This document shows positions 1-8,459 of a stretch of 13,725 nt of DNA, in pieces. A program made the translations under genes and the position numbers. The DNA lies in the NCBI RefSeq assembly GCF_000611645.1, contig NW_014013597.1, positions 46,146 through 59,870 of the forward strand, given 5' to 3'. The first letter of the stretch is position 1; each line of letters starts with the position of its first letter. The notes beneath the pieces were generated by a model. That model made no database searches. It was not told the DNA's origin and saw nothing but the letters and a program-made list of their open reading frames with translations. The stretch is from Monoraphidium neglectum. Lineage: Eukaryota; Chlorophyta; Chlorophyceae; Sphaeropleales; Selenastraceae.

Positions 1-375
1 CCCGTCCCCCGGGCTCGCCCGCCTGCCGCCGCGGGTCCACAGGGGCCGTTTCGTCTGTGTGCCCGTTTTCGCTGTTGGGAGCCCCGCTCCTGCCTGTTAC
101 CTGCGGTGCGCCCAGGCAGTCGGGCAGCAAGACTCGGTCGATCCTCCTCCTCCCTTCCAACCCCCGCGTCCCTCCGTCGCTCGACGGCGCCCCTGTAATG
201 CAGCTTCAAGGAGTTGAGATGCAGCCCTCGCATTCATTTGACCCTTCCTTTGCCCTCAACCAAACGGCCCGCACGCATTCATCCACGCAGCTATTTTCGA
301 CGCTCCCTTTGCACGACTCCTCCTTGCTTCAAGCACCCCTCCACTTTGCTGTCCACCCCCTCCCCTGCCAAACAG

Positions 376-675
376 GCCCAACAGCAGGCCATCACCACCA
401 AGTGGCTCCAACGCCTCGGAAAGGAGGCTGTCACGCCGGTCCGCCTCAGCTCCTGCTCGGCCATCAAGTCGTGCACGCGCGGCAACCCCGGCTCTGTATG
501 TGCAAACGCCTACTACCGCTGCAAGGACGGCACCCTGAACCCCGGCCAGCGCCTTTCTCACTGCAACCCACAGCCGAGCTGCACGATCAAGTGCCAGTGC
601 TGCGCAAACCCCGGGGCGACCAACTGCGTGAACACGTGCGCGGCTGCACCAGTGTCTAAACAGTGCCCTTTCTAG
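376..675 (+). CDS. Cysteine-rich protein, terminal exon (partial gene)
   Basis: This is the last coding exon of a gene whose 5' part lies upstream or outside the window. A pyrimidine-rich stretch ending CCAAACAG at 375 makes a good acceptor, and the exon opens in phase 0 with GCC CAA CAG and runs 99 codons to TAG at 673-675. The encoded segment starts with a polar, helix-like stretch (AQQQAITTKWLQRLGKEA). A compact C-terminal domain of about 70 residues follows, containing 12 cysteines, among them a CQCC cluster and the ending SKQCPF. An even number of closely spaced cysteines suggests a disulphide-stabilised secreted or cell-wall protein, but that is inference and I recognise no family. A possible preceding exon is 43-105: it follows a CCACAG acceptor, is 63 nt long, ends before GTGCGC, stays in phase 0 and adds three cysteines. 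No signal peptide is visible in this part. Confidence 0.5.
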   Translation, partial: AQQQAITTKWLQRLGKEAVTPVRLSSCSAIKSCTRGNPGSVCANAYYRCKDGTLNPGQRLSHCNPQPSCTIKCQCCANPGATNCVNTCAAAPVSKQCPF

Positions 676-3615
676 ATCGGAACTGATGTGTGAGCGCGGC
701 GCAGTGGTCGGTAGCGCGGCGCTGTGCGAGCCGGTGTTGAAAATGGCTGCATGGCTGGGTTAAGGGGTGCCTCAGACGGCTGGGGCCTGCAGGTTTGATT
801 GTTTGCTTGCGGGTGCACAGCCCATGATTCGCGCTGCGCGCCTTTGATGCCGCTGTGCACACATGTGGTTGCACCATCTGAGGCTGCAGGCCTGGCGCTG
901 CACGCCGGGGCTTCCCGGCCTGCCGGCCGGCATCGCCTGCAGTGTGCAAGTGATGGGGCTGGGCAGCAACCGCACCACAGCAGCGACGCAGCCTTTGTCA
1001 AGTTCTGTTCAGACTGCGAGGCTTCTGCATTTTTTACGAAATTGCATGCGCAAGGTGTCCCGATTTGCATAAAAACAGGCTATTGCAGCACACAGCAATT
1101 ACGCGAACATCTTGCTGCTGACCGCTCCCCTTTGGGATGTGGTGGCGGCAAGGGCGCGGGGACATTGAGTTCACGCACGCAAAAAGTTCGTCTCTTTTCA
1201 ATTAGGCTCACTCTGCAGGCAAATGAGGTTTGAACGAGCTTTGTGGGCACACGCCTCCTCCCTCTGGGCGCCCCCCACCTTGCCTGCCGTCCCGAGCTGG
1301 CGACTACTCGCCCAGCCCACCAGTAGTAAAGTGAGGGGCGGCGTTTTCACATCCCTGCCTGTCTCTGCACGCACGCAAGTGCGTGCACCATACTTTTGAT
1401 GGAGGGTGGCAGCTTCCGCCGCCTGCGGCGGGCGCATCATGACGACTTGTCATGCCGGCGCGATGCCCGCTTTTTGGCGAAACGCAACGCTGTGGCTGTG
1501 CAGGTGGCAGGGACGGCGCAACGCGAACTTGCCTCTGCAGGCCTCCCGGAGTTTGTGCCAACCAAATGAGGACCTGCGCCACCTCACGTGCTGCCTCTGC
1601 CGTTCTTGTGCACAGCTTACATCGCAAGGCACACAATGCTGGGTGCGACAGACAGGGGCCACCTTCCCCGCAACTGGATGCATTGTGCGTACAGAAGTCA
1701 TGCAAGTTCGCATGTTCATCTGTACACTGCCGTGCTGCTTGGACAAACCCCGGGCTGCCTGGCCAAACCCACCGACCCCTCCTTACACTATTATTTTTTT
1801 GAGCAGGACATGGCGATCATGTCGCCCTTGGTGATCTGCTGTCTGCATGCAAGTCTCACGCAGAGGCCACGCTTAGTGGCCTTTCCTGTGTGATCCTTGC
1901 CTCTCCCGTGCATGCGTGGTGCGCCTTGCGCGCTGGCTGCTACAGACATTAGCTCCGACGATACTCCTCCATAGCACCTGAAATAACTCACATCTGGGGT
2001 TTGAGCCGGCGCAAACTAACACGCCCACAGGCACATGGTTCAGCAGCTGCGGTTGGCCACGCAGACCCAAGCATCGCCACTATCTCACGCTTCCATAAGG
2101 GATCAAGTCCCCACGGCTGTGACGTTGCGACGCCTTCCAATCAACAGCGCTCCTGTGGCCCAGCTCAAATTGCCAAGCCTCCAGTAGCGATCTACCAGCG
2201 CAGCGGCTGTACTTCATCAAAGTCAGGAACGTGTACGATATCCAAAGTATGCCCAAAGTCACAGAGCTGTCAAGCTGGGGGTCAACCATAACAGAGGAAT
2301 TGCTGAGGCGCCCCACATCGGCGCAGCTGAAGCTGCAACGAAGTGCGAGGGACTTACTCGTCTTGCCATCGCCTGCAAGCTAGCAGGGCAATTATGATGG
2401 CAAGACTAGCAAGTGCTGGTCCTATCGGTGCTTCAGAGCCGCCTGACACACTAATGTAATACACAAGCTGCCCAGCACCAGTGGCCTGTGCGTACGTAGT
2501 CGATACCAAGGGGCTCTTGAAACATCGTGCAGCCTCGCATTGCACCACATGCAGTGCTCTTCAGTTGGCCTGGTAGCTCTGGGGCGTGTGCGAGCCAGTC
2601 GCCAATCCGCCATCTGCCTATAGAGGGCACAGAGCAGGCGGTGGTGCCTTGACTCATGCAGATAGCGACAGGGCCCGAATCAAGGATTTAGAGCAGCCCC
2701 AATTGCGCACGGGCTGGGAGGATCCTTGCTGGGAACGCATAAATGCACACCAAGACAGCGGGCACTGGAATCAGAGTGAATGGGGCTGAGCATGCGAGGC
2801 AAGGATGGCGTGGTGTCCCAGCAGGTGCCCAGGCAGGGTCACACCCTGCAGGTCAGATGTAAGCAGGTCACACATGGGGCAGCAGACAAGCAGTACACAT
2901 GACGGCACCCCGGGCGCCCGCGTTAGGACATGCATGTTATACATAGGTTGTAAGAATCCGGATGTGAGAATTAGTAGAGGGACATTAACCTACACCTGAT
3001 GTGCCTGCGTGCTTGGAGAGCGCACAGTGCGACAGGAGCGGGGTCAGGAGTGACAAGCGCCAAGAGGAACCCGCCGACCAGCGGCACGAGCTAGTGTGAC
3101 CCGGCCTTGCAGAGGTCGTGAATATCATTCGTTCAAAAGTCCTCACAGAACTCATACACCGACCGTTCCCTCGACAAGTTGCGCCTGCTTGCCGCACTCA
3201 CTCGCGCCATTTCAGGACTCTACTTCGCCAGCCTGTAAGATAAGGTGGCGCCTAAATCAAAGCTCAACCCTTCACACTCACCACGCTTACTGAAAGATCG
3301 GTCTGGAAGGCAGCGCTCGACGCACCGCTGATAGCCCCTATCCAGCTCAATACAGCTCTCGCGAAGTCGCTTTTGGAGGTGAATGCTACGAGCATTAGTT
3401 TGGGGCTCCTTGCAGCAGTATGGGGCCATGGCGGCACAGTGCACTCCGCGACACACACATGGCAGGCTTGTGCTCAGCTCGCTGGGGGATGCAGGCATGG
3501 CTTGCATCGGGCACGGCTGGCCCTGTTGTGAAAAGCGCATCATAGGTGGCTGTGAGTTGCACCTGTTCATCGCTGCTTCGCTCACAAGGCTCCTTTCCTA
3601 TGCATCCTGGTGCAG
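676..3615. other. Long stretch without a convincing gene
   Basis: I see no protein family, RNA gene or complete mobile element in these roughly 2.9 kb. Composition is more balanced than in the neighbouring exons, especially from about 2000 to 3400, so short open frames look protein-like by chance. The beginning should hold the 3' UTR of the cysteine-rich gene. A TGTAA motif, the volvocine-type polyadenylation signal, does not occur soon after 675; the first clear ones are at 2455-2459, 2856 and 2948. A perfect 7-bp inverted repeat with a 5-nt loop sits at 1864-1882 (AGGCCAC/GTGGCCT). Two minus-strand exon candidates, near 3198-3429 and 2080-2548, are treated as findings because the evidence is too thin to annotate them as genes. 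Confidence 0.6.
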
Positions 3616-3663
3616 ACCGGCTGGCGCGACGGCGGCAGTGACCGCTTTGACCAACCACACCCG

Positions 3664-3717
3664 CAGCAGTTCCATCAGCAACAAAAGCAGCAGCAACAAC
3701 AGCAGCAGCAGCAGTAG
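3664..3717 (+). repeat. CAG/CAA-rich tract in the 5' leader of the methyltransferase gene
   Basis: A run of CAG and CAA triplets with a few interruptions ends about 50 bp before the methyltransferase ATG. In the frame of that ATG it reads as a glutamine-rich stretch and stops at TAG 3715-3717; a second TAG follows at 3745-3747. Both TAGs are one C-to-T change from CAG or CAA. It is probably 5' UTR, since the ATG at 3766 has a good context (GCCATGG). It uses the same triplet class as the larger run in intron 2 of the same gene. Confidence 0.7.
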
Positions 3718-3765
3718 TACCCTCACCAGCAGCATCAGCTGCACTAGCAGCTTGCCTCACAAGCC

Positions 3766-4424
3766 ATGGTCAGCGTCAACGCCGTTGCCTCCGGCTGCGC
3801 TCATCCCGCTGACGCGGCTGGCGGCGCTGCCGAGGCATCCCCCGTCAAGGCAGCAGTGCCTTTCGACGCGTTGTGCAATGACGGCCGCGCGGTCACCTCC
3901 AAAAACTGGCTGTGCAAGCTTTGGCGCTACACCATTGTGCCCACCAAGGAGCTTTACCTGCCATTCATGTTTAGCGGCTTGCCCACCAACTACCTCATGG
4001 TGAGGCCTCAAACAGACATGCATGCGTGCTTTGCTCGTTGAGCCACATGACTGGGGCCGACCATGGCTGATGTACAAAACAATCTGCGTGCATGTGCATG
4101 CTGGGCGTGTAGATGGGTGCGCTGATGTGTGTTCGTTCTTGTGCATGATGTGGTCGCCTTCATACCCTGTGCACCTCGCTCACCACGTCTCCCGTTCTTC
4201 CTCGTGTCTTATTCAAACCCCCCATTAGCTGACATACCGCACCTTCAACCGGGACTTTGGCCTGCCCAACTGCAACGACGACTACCTGGCACCCCTGCTG
4301 AGGGACGAGCTCATGCCGGTGGGTCCTGGGGCGGGGGTGGCACCACCAGCAATGGCGGCAGCAGCAGCACCAGCACCAGCACCAGCACCAGCACCAGCAG
4401 CAACGGCAACCGGTAATAGCAGCA

Positions 4425-4503
<79 letters not shown>

Positions 4504-6648
4504 CAGTAGCAGTAGCAGCAGCAGCGAAGGCACGATGGGCGGCAGCAACACGTTGCAGCTGCACATCGAGGTGGTGCCAGCTGCTCGTTGCCCAGGTATT
4601 CGGAAGGTGCCGTCAGGAGTTGCCACCCTTGGCTCGCGCGGCTCAGCCTTGCATGTTTATGGCACTCACGCTCTCGCCGCAGGTGCGCGGCAAGCAGCAC
4701 CGGGAGCGCGACCCCGAGTTGTGGTACCGCAACCGCTGCCTCGACATCAAGTACCTCGGGGTGCCGGGTGAGTGAGATGCAGCGGCACCCGTCCCAAGTG
4801 GCACGAGCACTGACGGCGGACAGATTCAAGCCAGACGAGCTTGTGGCACGCGGATGGCAGTCAGCAGTGGCCCTTGAAGATGGGGCGCGCCTCGACCACC
4901 CCAGCTCCCAGAGGTGACGCATGTTTGCTGCTCCCAACTTTGAAACCTGCAAACAGGCATCGTCAACTTCATCGACGCCCGCACCCAGTGGATCGACGAC
5001 GGCATGACTAAGGCCCTGGACGACGGCATCAAGCAGGTCGTCATCATCGCCGCGGGTTACGACACACGCGCGTACCGCCTGGCCCGCCCCGGGGTGAAGT
5101 TCTTCGAGCTGGACCTGCCCCATGCCAGCGACAAGAAGAAGGAGCTCGTGGAGAAGCTGCTTCCCCAGGACAAGGTACAATGGCGCCCTCACCCCATACC
5201 GCTCTGTACTTTTGATTGCGTGTGTACCTTGGAGCCGCGCCGCCCACACATCAATGAATCGCAGCTGCTGGGAGTGGTTTGCCTGGGTGAAATACGACAG
5301 GCTTCACGCTCCCCTCATCTTGGAACCACGCACCATCATCCCCATAGTACTCCTGGCCCGAGTTCATCGGCGCAGACCTGTCCAAGGTTTCCCTGTCTGA
5401 CGCCCTCGCCACCAGCAGCTTTGACCCCACCAAGAAGACGTTCTTCAGCATAGAGGTGCGGTCTGGCCCCAGATAGCGCCCCACCAACGCAAGATGTGAA
5501 GTGGTTCGTGCTCACATGCACCTGACACCCTGCCACCAAATCAAAACAAGGTGCCCACCGTGCGGTGGTGTCTCTTGTTCTCCCCATCACTTGAAAACCT
5601 CACGACGACCGTCGCGACCTCAAATGGCAGGGTCTGGTGTACTACCTTCCTCCCCTGGCCTTCAGGTCGCTGTTGCAGTCCATCAGCGATGCGGCGGTGG
5701 TGGGCAGCCGCGTCTTCTTTGACTTCATCAACCTCTCAACAATGGCCGGTGAGTTCACCTTTTTGGGGGCTTGCTTGCAACAGGAACTGCACAGGGATTG
5801 TGAGAAAAGTGATCCTCGCTGGTCATCAAGCCCATTGCTGGTCACAGTGGCCCGCCGCAGCGCCCCAACCTCTCCTTATTGTGTTTGCTGATTCAGTTCC
5901 CGCCCGTCCCAAAACCCAGGCGAGGTTTTCCACCCGGGCTTTGAGACGCTGATGGTCTCGGTCTGGAACAAGGGCGAGTACTTCTACAGCGGCGTCGACG
6001 AGAAGGAGGAGGTGCGGCGCAGGACTTGATGCTGTTGCCGCTGCACCCTGCGGCATAGCCCAACCTGCCTGGACAGCTGCTGATTTTGGGGCCAGCGAGC
6101 TTCTGCCGCCATGCCCGCCCCGCCGCCAAGCCTGTGGTGACATACTGGCTTCTGACCCTGTAGAGGTCTCCTTGCCTGTGGTGACTTCTGACCCTGAGGA
6201 AGCCTCCTTGCCCCCTGCCTCCTCCGCGCAGAGCGTGCGCGAGCTGCTGCGCCAGTTTGGCTTCCGCATGGACGAGGTGGTGTACGCCCCCCAGATGGCG
6301 GCGCGCTACCTCCCACACCTGCCCTGGAAGGAGCAGCCGTGAGTGGCGTGCCTGCGTGGCAAAGCGTTTGGGCTGGGGCTGCTCGTTGCGTGGGGCTCGT
6401 GTCACCCCGGCTGTGGCGGTCAGCAGGCCCTGTGATGTATGAATGACAGACAGCAACATTGCAGCATTCTTGAGTTTTACCGGTCGCTATGACGACAATT
6501 GCAATCCTGCCAGCTGTGCTTGGGGATGCCCTGGACGTCTTGCACCTCACCCCATCGCCAACTTGCCTGTTGCGCTCCCAGGAACCCCCTGCCCCGCTAC
6601 TTCTCGTACACATCCGGGGAGAAGGTGCTGCCCAACAAGTTTGGCTGA
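3766..6648 (+). CDS. SAM-dependent methyltransferase, LCM/TIGR00027 family (nine exons)
   Basis: Exons are 3766-3999, 4229-4318, 4683-4767, 4957-5174, 5348-5455, 5631-5748, 5920-6011, 6232-6338 and 6582-6648. They join in phase to 372 residues and stop at TGA. The family transfers methyl groups from S-adenosylmethionine; its plant and bacterial members have mostly unknown substrates, so none is assigned here. The core is clear. FIDARTQWIDD (residues 141-151) precedes the SAM-binding strand and loop VVIIAAGYDTRAYRL (164-178), the LCM-type version of motif I. FFELDLP (185-191) carries the acidic residue E187 expected to bind the ribose. GLVYYLP (246-252) matches the conserved EGLxxYL region. 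Residues 1-60 are weakly conserved and alanine-rich, and a KLWRYTIVPTKELYLPFMF segment follows. No clear targeting peptide is visible. The ATG at 3766 is chosen for its GCCATGG context and because TAGs at 3715 and 3745 block the frame upstream. Donors are GTGAGG, GTGGGT, GTGAGT, GTACAA, GTGCGG, GTGAGT, GTGCGG and GTGAGT. The family call is firm; small exon edges could shift. Confidence 0.85.
4359..4525 (+). repeat. CAG trinucleotide array in intron 2 of the methyltransferase gene
   Basis: The array starts with CAG and CAC triplets, including five CAGCAC hexamers at 4365-4394. After a short break (CAACGGCAACCGGTAATAG) it reaches 24 uninterrupted CAG units at 4429-4500, then CAG alternating with TAG to about 4525. 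It lies inside the 364-nt intron 4319-4682. Read in the frame of exon 2 it encodes alanine/proline and then polyserine with no stop until 4769-4771. The complementary strand gives polyleucine, polycysteine or polyalanine frames, which are repeat artefacts. Such long perfect runs are usually length-polymorphic. Confidence 0.95.
6131..6210 (+). repeat. Imperfect tandem duplication in intron 7 of the methyltransferase gene
   Basis: Two adjacent copies begin CCTGTGGTGAC and end CTCCTTG: copy one at 6131-6174 (44 nt) and copy two at 6175-6210 (36 nt). Copy two lacks 8 nt (ATACTGGC) and has a few substitutions. The block ends about 20 nt before the acceptor of exon 8 (first base 6232), so it forms part of the sequence upstream of that acceptor. 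Confidence 0.75.
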
Positions 6649-7554
6649 GTTGCGCAAAAGCAGGTCACTGACATGAGATGTTAGCGATATGGACATATGA
6701 CAAGGCTGCGTGACGCGCAACACGGTTCAGACTTGCCATATTTCCTGCATGGGTGCACTTACTGTGACAGGAGCCAAGCCCCATTCAAGGGCACAAACCA
6801 GGTAGACTGTGTTGAAGGCTGATTTATTTGACGAGGATAGTCCTGCAAATGCATGGCGGCCTGTTTTGGTCGGCGTTGTGGCACAGTTTTGTAGTTGTGT
6901 TTGCGAGCACCGGTCAAGGGTTTTGATGGAAGGGATTCTTTCTGAGTCTACGCCGTACTTAAGAGACCCCCATCGTGATCGCGTCACGTCAACGCATTGC
7001 GGGGCGCTGGTCAGACATCGCATCGCCATAGCACGCAAATTCTCAGGCATGGGCCACTCATGCTGCGTATTTCCTTGAGGCACCCTATACAGAGTGCCTC
7101 CTCCCCTCCCCAGCTAAAAACTGCACGTTTGTAACAACCACTTCTTTTCCACATCGCCACATCTATCCAGCAGTTGTTAGAAAGGTAAGGTTTGCCAATT
7201 AAATGTGCATGGCGCTGTGTGCAAAGCAGGGCAAGGGACAGCAGCAGCTCTCAAAACATGAAAGAAAGAATGGGCAAAGTGCAGCATTGCAGCAGCACTG
7301 GCAAAGGAAGTGTGGGGTGGGCTGCGCTGGGGTTGTGCTGTAATTTCAAGCACGCAGGATGCACAATGCCAGCAGCCTGGGAGGCAACACGTGCTCCTCC
7401 AACGACACCAAAAGGGTCGCATGCACGGGGCCACAGGAAAGTTCCAGCCTGCGCTGACAAAAGCACAACGGACAACCAAGCATGCGCACGTGTGGAACCA
7501 CTCAGTCACGGTACTGCATCCGCCATGCAGCCAGCGAGGGTGCCAGCCCCACAA
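6649..7554. other. Convergent intergenic region with 3' UTRs
   Basis: This gap separates the stop codon of the methyltransferase gene (+) from the stop codon of the membrane-protein gene (-), so it should hold both 3' UTRs. No convincing coding exon is visible. A perfect 7-bp inverted repeat with a 10-nt loop lies at 7077-7100 (GAGGCAC/GTGCCTC), about 30 nt before a TGTAA motif. No TTACA, the minus-strand form of that signal, is apparent for the membrane-protein gene. Confidence 0.6.
7130..7134 (+). terminator. Possible TGTAA polyadenylation signal
   Basis: TGTAA is the usual polyadenylation signal in Chlamydomonas and its relatives. This is the first one after the methyltransferase stop codon (482 nt downstream). 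A second occurs at 7339-7343. Assignment rests only on the pentamer and its position, and depends on the organism using this signal. Confidence 0.35.
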
Positions 7555-8193
7555 TCACACTGCCTTATAGTTGTAAGTCATCTTGCGAAGCTTTTCAATC
7601 TCCTTACCCGTGCTGGCGACACTGTGCATCACAAACCAGCACAGTGCCACGTAAGCCAACGGCGCAAGCGGCAGCCAAAGCAGATCCCAGTGGGCGCCGT
7701 CCTCGGGTCCATACTTCGCAATGCTGCGCCGCAGCGCCGCACACCAATACGCGGCGCCCGCGGCGGCCCCAAGCGCCCCCGCCGCCAGGGCGCCCCGCGC
7801 CGCACCAGCCACAGGGAGGCAGCCCCGCTCGCGCTCGCCGGGGCGTGGCAGACGCAGCAGCAGGCCGACGGCGGCGGCGGCGAGCGCGGTAGCTTGGATC
7901 AAGAACGCGCCCACGACGCCGCTGCTGGTGACTACGGTTCTTAGCTCCCCGGTGTACCTGACCTCCCAGGGGCGCGCCGCCTGCTCGTTCGCAGCATACA
8001 GGAAAAACGCTGCGATCAGTGCTGCGCCGGCGCCGAAAATCGTGCGGAACGTACGCGTCTGCGACAGCTGCATATCCTCGAACTCGCGGATAATCCGATA
8101 CTGCTCGTTCTCGTCGAGGGGTTCCTGATGGGACAGCATGGCGTCCAGGGGCTCAGCATGGGCGATGTCGGCGCCGCGCTGGCGCTGCGCCAT
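7555..8193 (-). CDS. Four-helix integral membrane protein, unknown function
   Basis: An intronless frame encodes 212 residues from ATG at 8193 to TGA at 7557-7555. The N-terminal 50 residues are hydrophilic and acidic, including DENEQYRIIREFEDMQLSQT (residues 27-46). Four hydrophobic segments follow, at about 51-68, 88-113, 130-152 and 171-191. The tail is basic (KEIEKLRKMTYNYKAV), so an even number of helices would place both ends on the same side. I do not recognise a family. The start is uncertain. Reading upstream from the ATG, the frame stays open and protein-like (FSNFSLRGAAIDQ) back to a strong acceptor, TTCTTTTCAG, just before 8234, so the real first exon may lie upstream. The residues between 8234 and 8193 would then be coding. 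An in-frame TAA lies just beyond the acceptor, so an unspliced extension is not possible. The gene is divergent from the dehydrogenase gene at 8460. Confidence 0.7.
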   Translation of the reverse strand: MAQRQRGADIAHAEPLDAMLSHQEPLDENEQYRIIREFEDMQLSQTRTFRTIFGAGAALIAAFFLYAANEQAARPWEVRYTGELRTVVTSSGVVGAFLIQATALAAAAVGLLLRLPRPGERERGCLPVAGAARGALAAGALGAAAGAAYWCAALRRSIAKYGPEDGAHWDLLWLPLAPLAYVALCWFVMHSVASTGKEIEKLRKMTYNYKAV

Positions 8194-8459
8194 CTGGTCG
8201 ATCGCTGCGCCGCGTAGGGAGAAGTTTGAGAAATCTGAAAAGAAATTCAGAAGGTGCTTTTACTTGGGGTAGGGAACCTGACTACTGTGGCTGGCGGGAG
8301 CTCACAGACTGTGAGTCGCAGATCTATTGGCAGCGGCGGATCGCCATGGGGTATGGCGAATAAAACTCGGGAGTTCTCTGAGATAGAGAATCTTGCGGGA
8401 TCATTGACCGTGCAATAACAGTTCTGCGTGCCAGGTCACCCAACGCAAAGAACGCAAGC
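8194..8459. promoter_or_regulatory. Short divergent promoter region
   Basis: About 266 bp separate the membrane-protein ATG (-) from the dehydrogenase ATG (+), so both promoters should lie here. No clear TATA box is seen; AATAAAA occurs at about 8359. Four perfect short inverted repeats are present. They are TCTGAA/TTCAGA at 8234-8251, CTCACAG/CTGTGAG around a single A at 8301-8315, TCGCCAT/ATGGCGA at 8341-8359 and TTCTCT/AGAGAA at 8374-8390. The first overlaps the probable splice acceptor of the minus-strand gene. No transcription-factor site is claimed. Confidence 0.5.

Noticed and set aside
3664..3765. TAG read as glutamine (alternative nuclear code), joining the polyQ leader to the methyltransferase
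   Set aside because: The cysteine-rich exon most simply ends at TAG and PSMD9 ends exactly at TAA where the family ends. Two TAGs within a CAG tract are better explained as C-to-T changes in an untranslated leader.
3383..4003. 206-residue plus-strand open frame overlapping the methyltransferase start
   Set aside because: It is a different frame from the recognised first exon. Its serine-rich part is the CAG tract read as AGC, and the rest has no coherent features.
4359..4525. CRISPR-like array
   Set aside because: It is a trinucleotide microsatellite with no spacers, in a eukaryotic gene.
4313..4771. Polyserine continuation as a normal part of the methyltransferase
   Set aside because: The family core resumes at 4683 in a different frame, and clean GT/AG sites at 4319 and 4681-4682 restore it. 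Intron retention is kept only as a finding.
4160..5249. Minus-strand open frames with polyleucine, polycysteine or polyalanine tracts
   Set aside because: They exist only because the CAG array has no stops on the complementary strand, and they overlap firmly identified methyltransferase exons.
5826..6613. Overlapping minus-strand frames of 147-209 residues across 5826-6613
   Set aside because: They overlap methyltransferase exons 7 to 9 and their introns. Their A/G/R/S-rich translations match nothing I know.
7192..7944. Long plus-strand open frame opposite the membrane-protein gene
   Set aside because: The minus-strand frame has a coherent four-helix hydropathy pattern. The plus-strand frame is rich in A, P, R, H and Q, as expected of an antisense shadow in GC-rich coding DNA.
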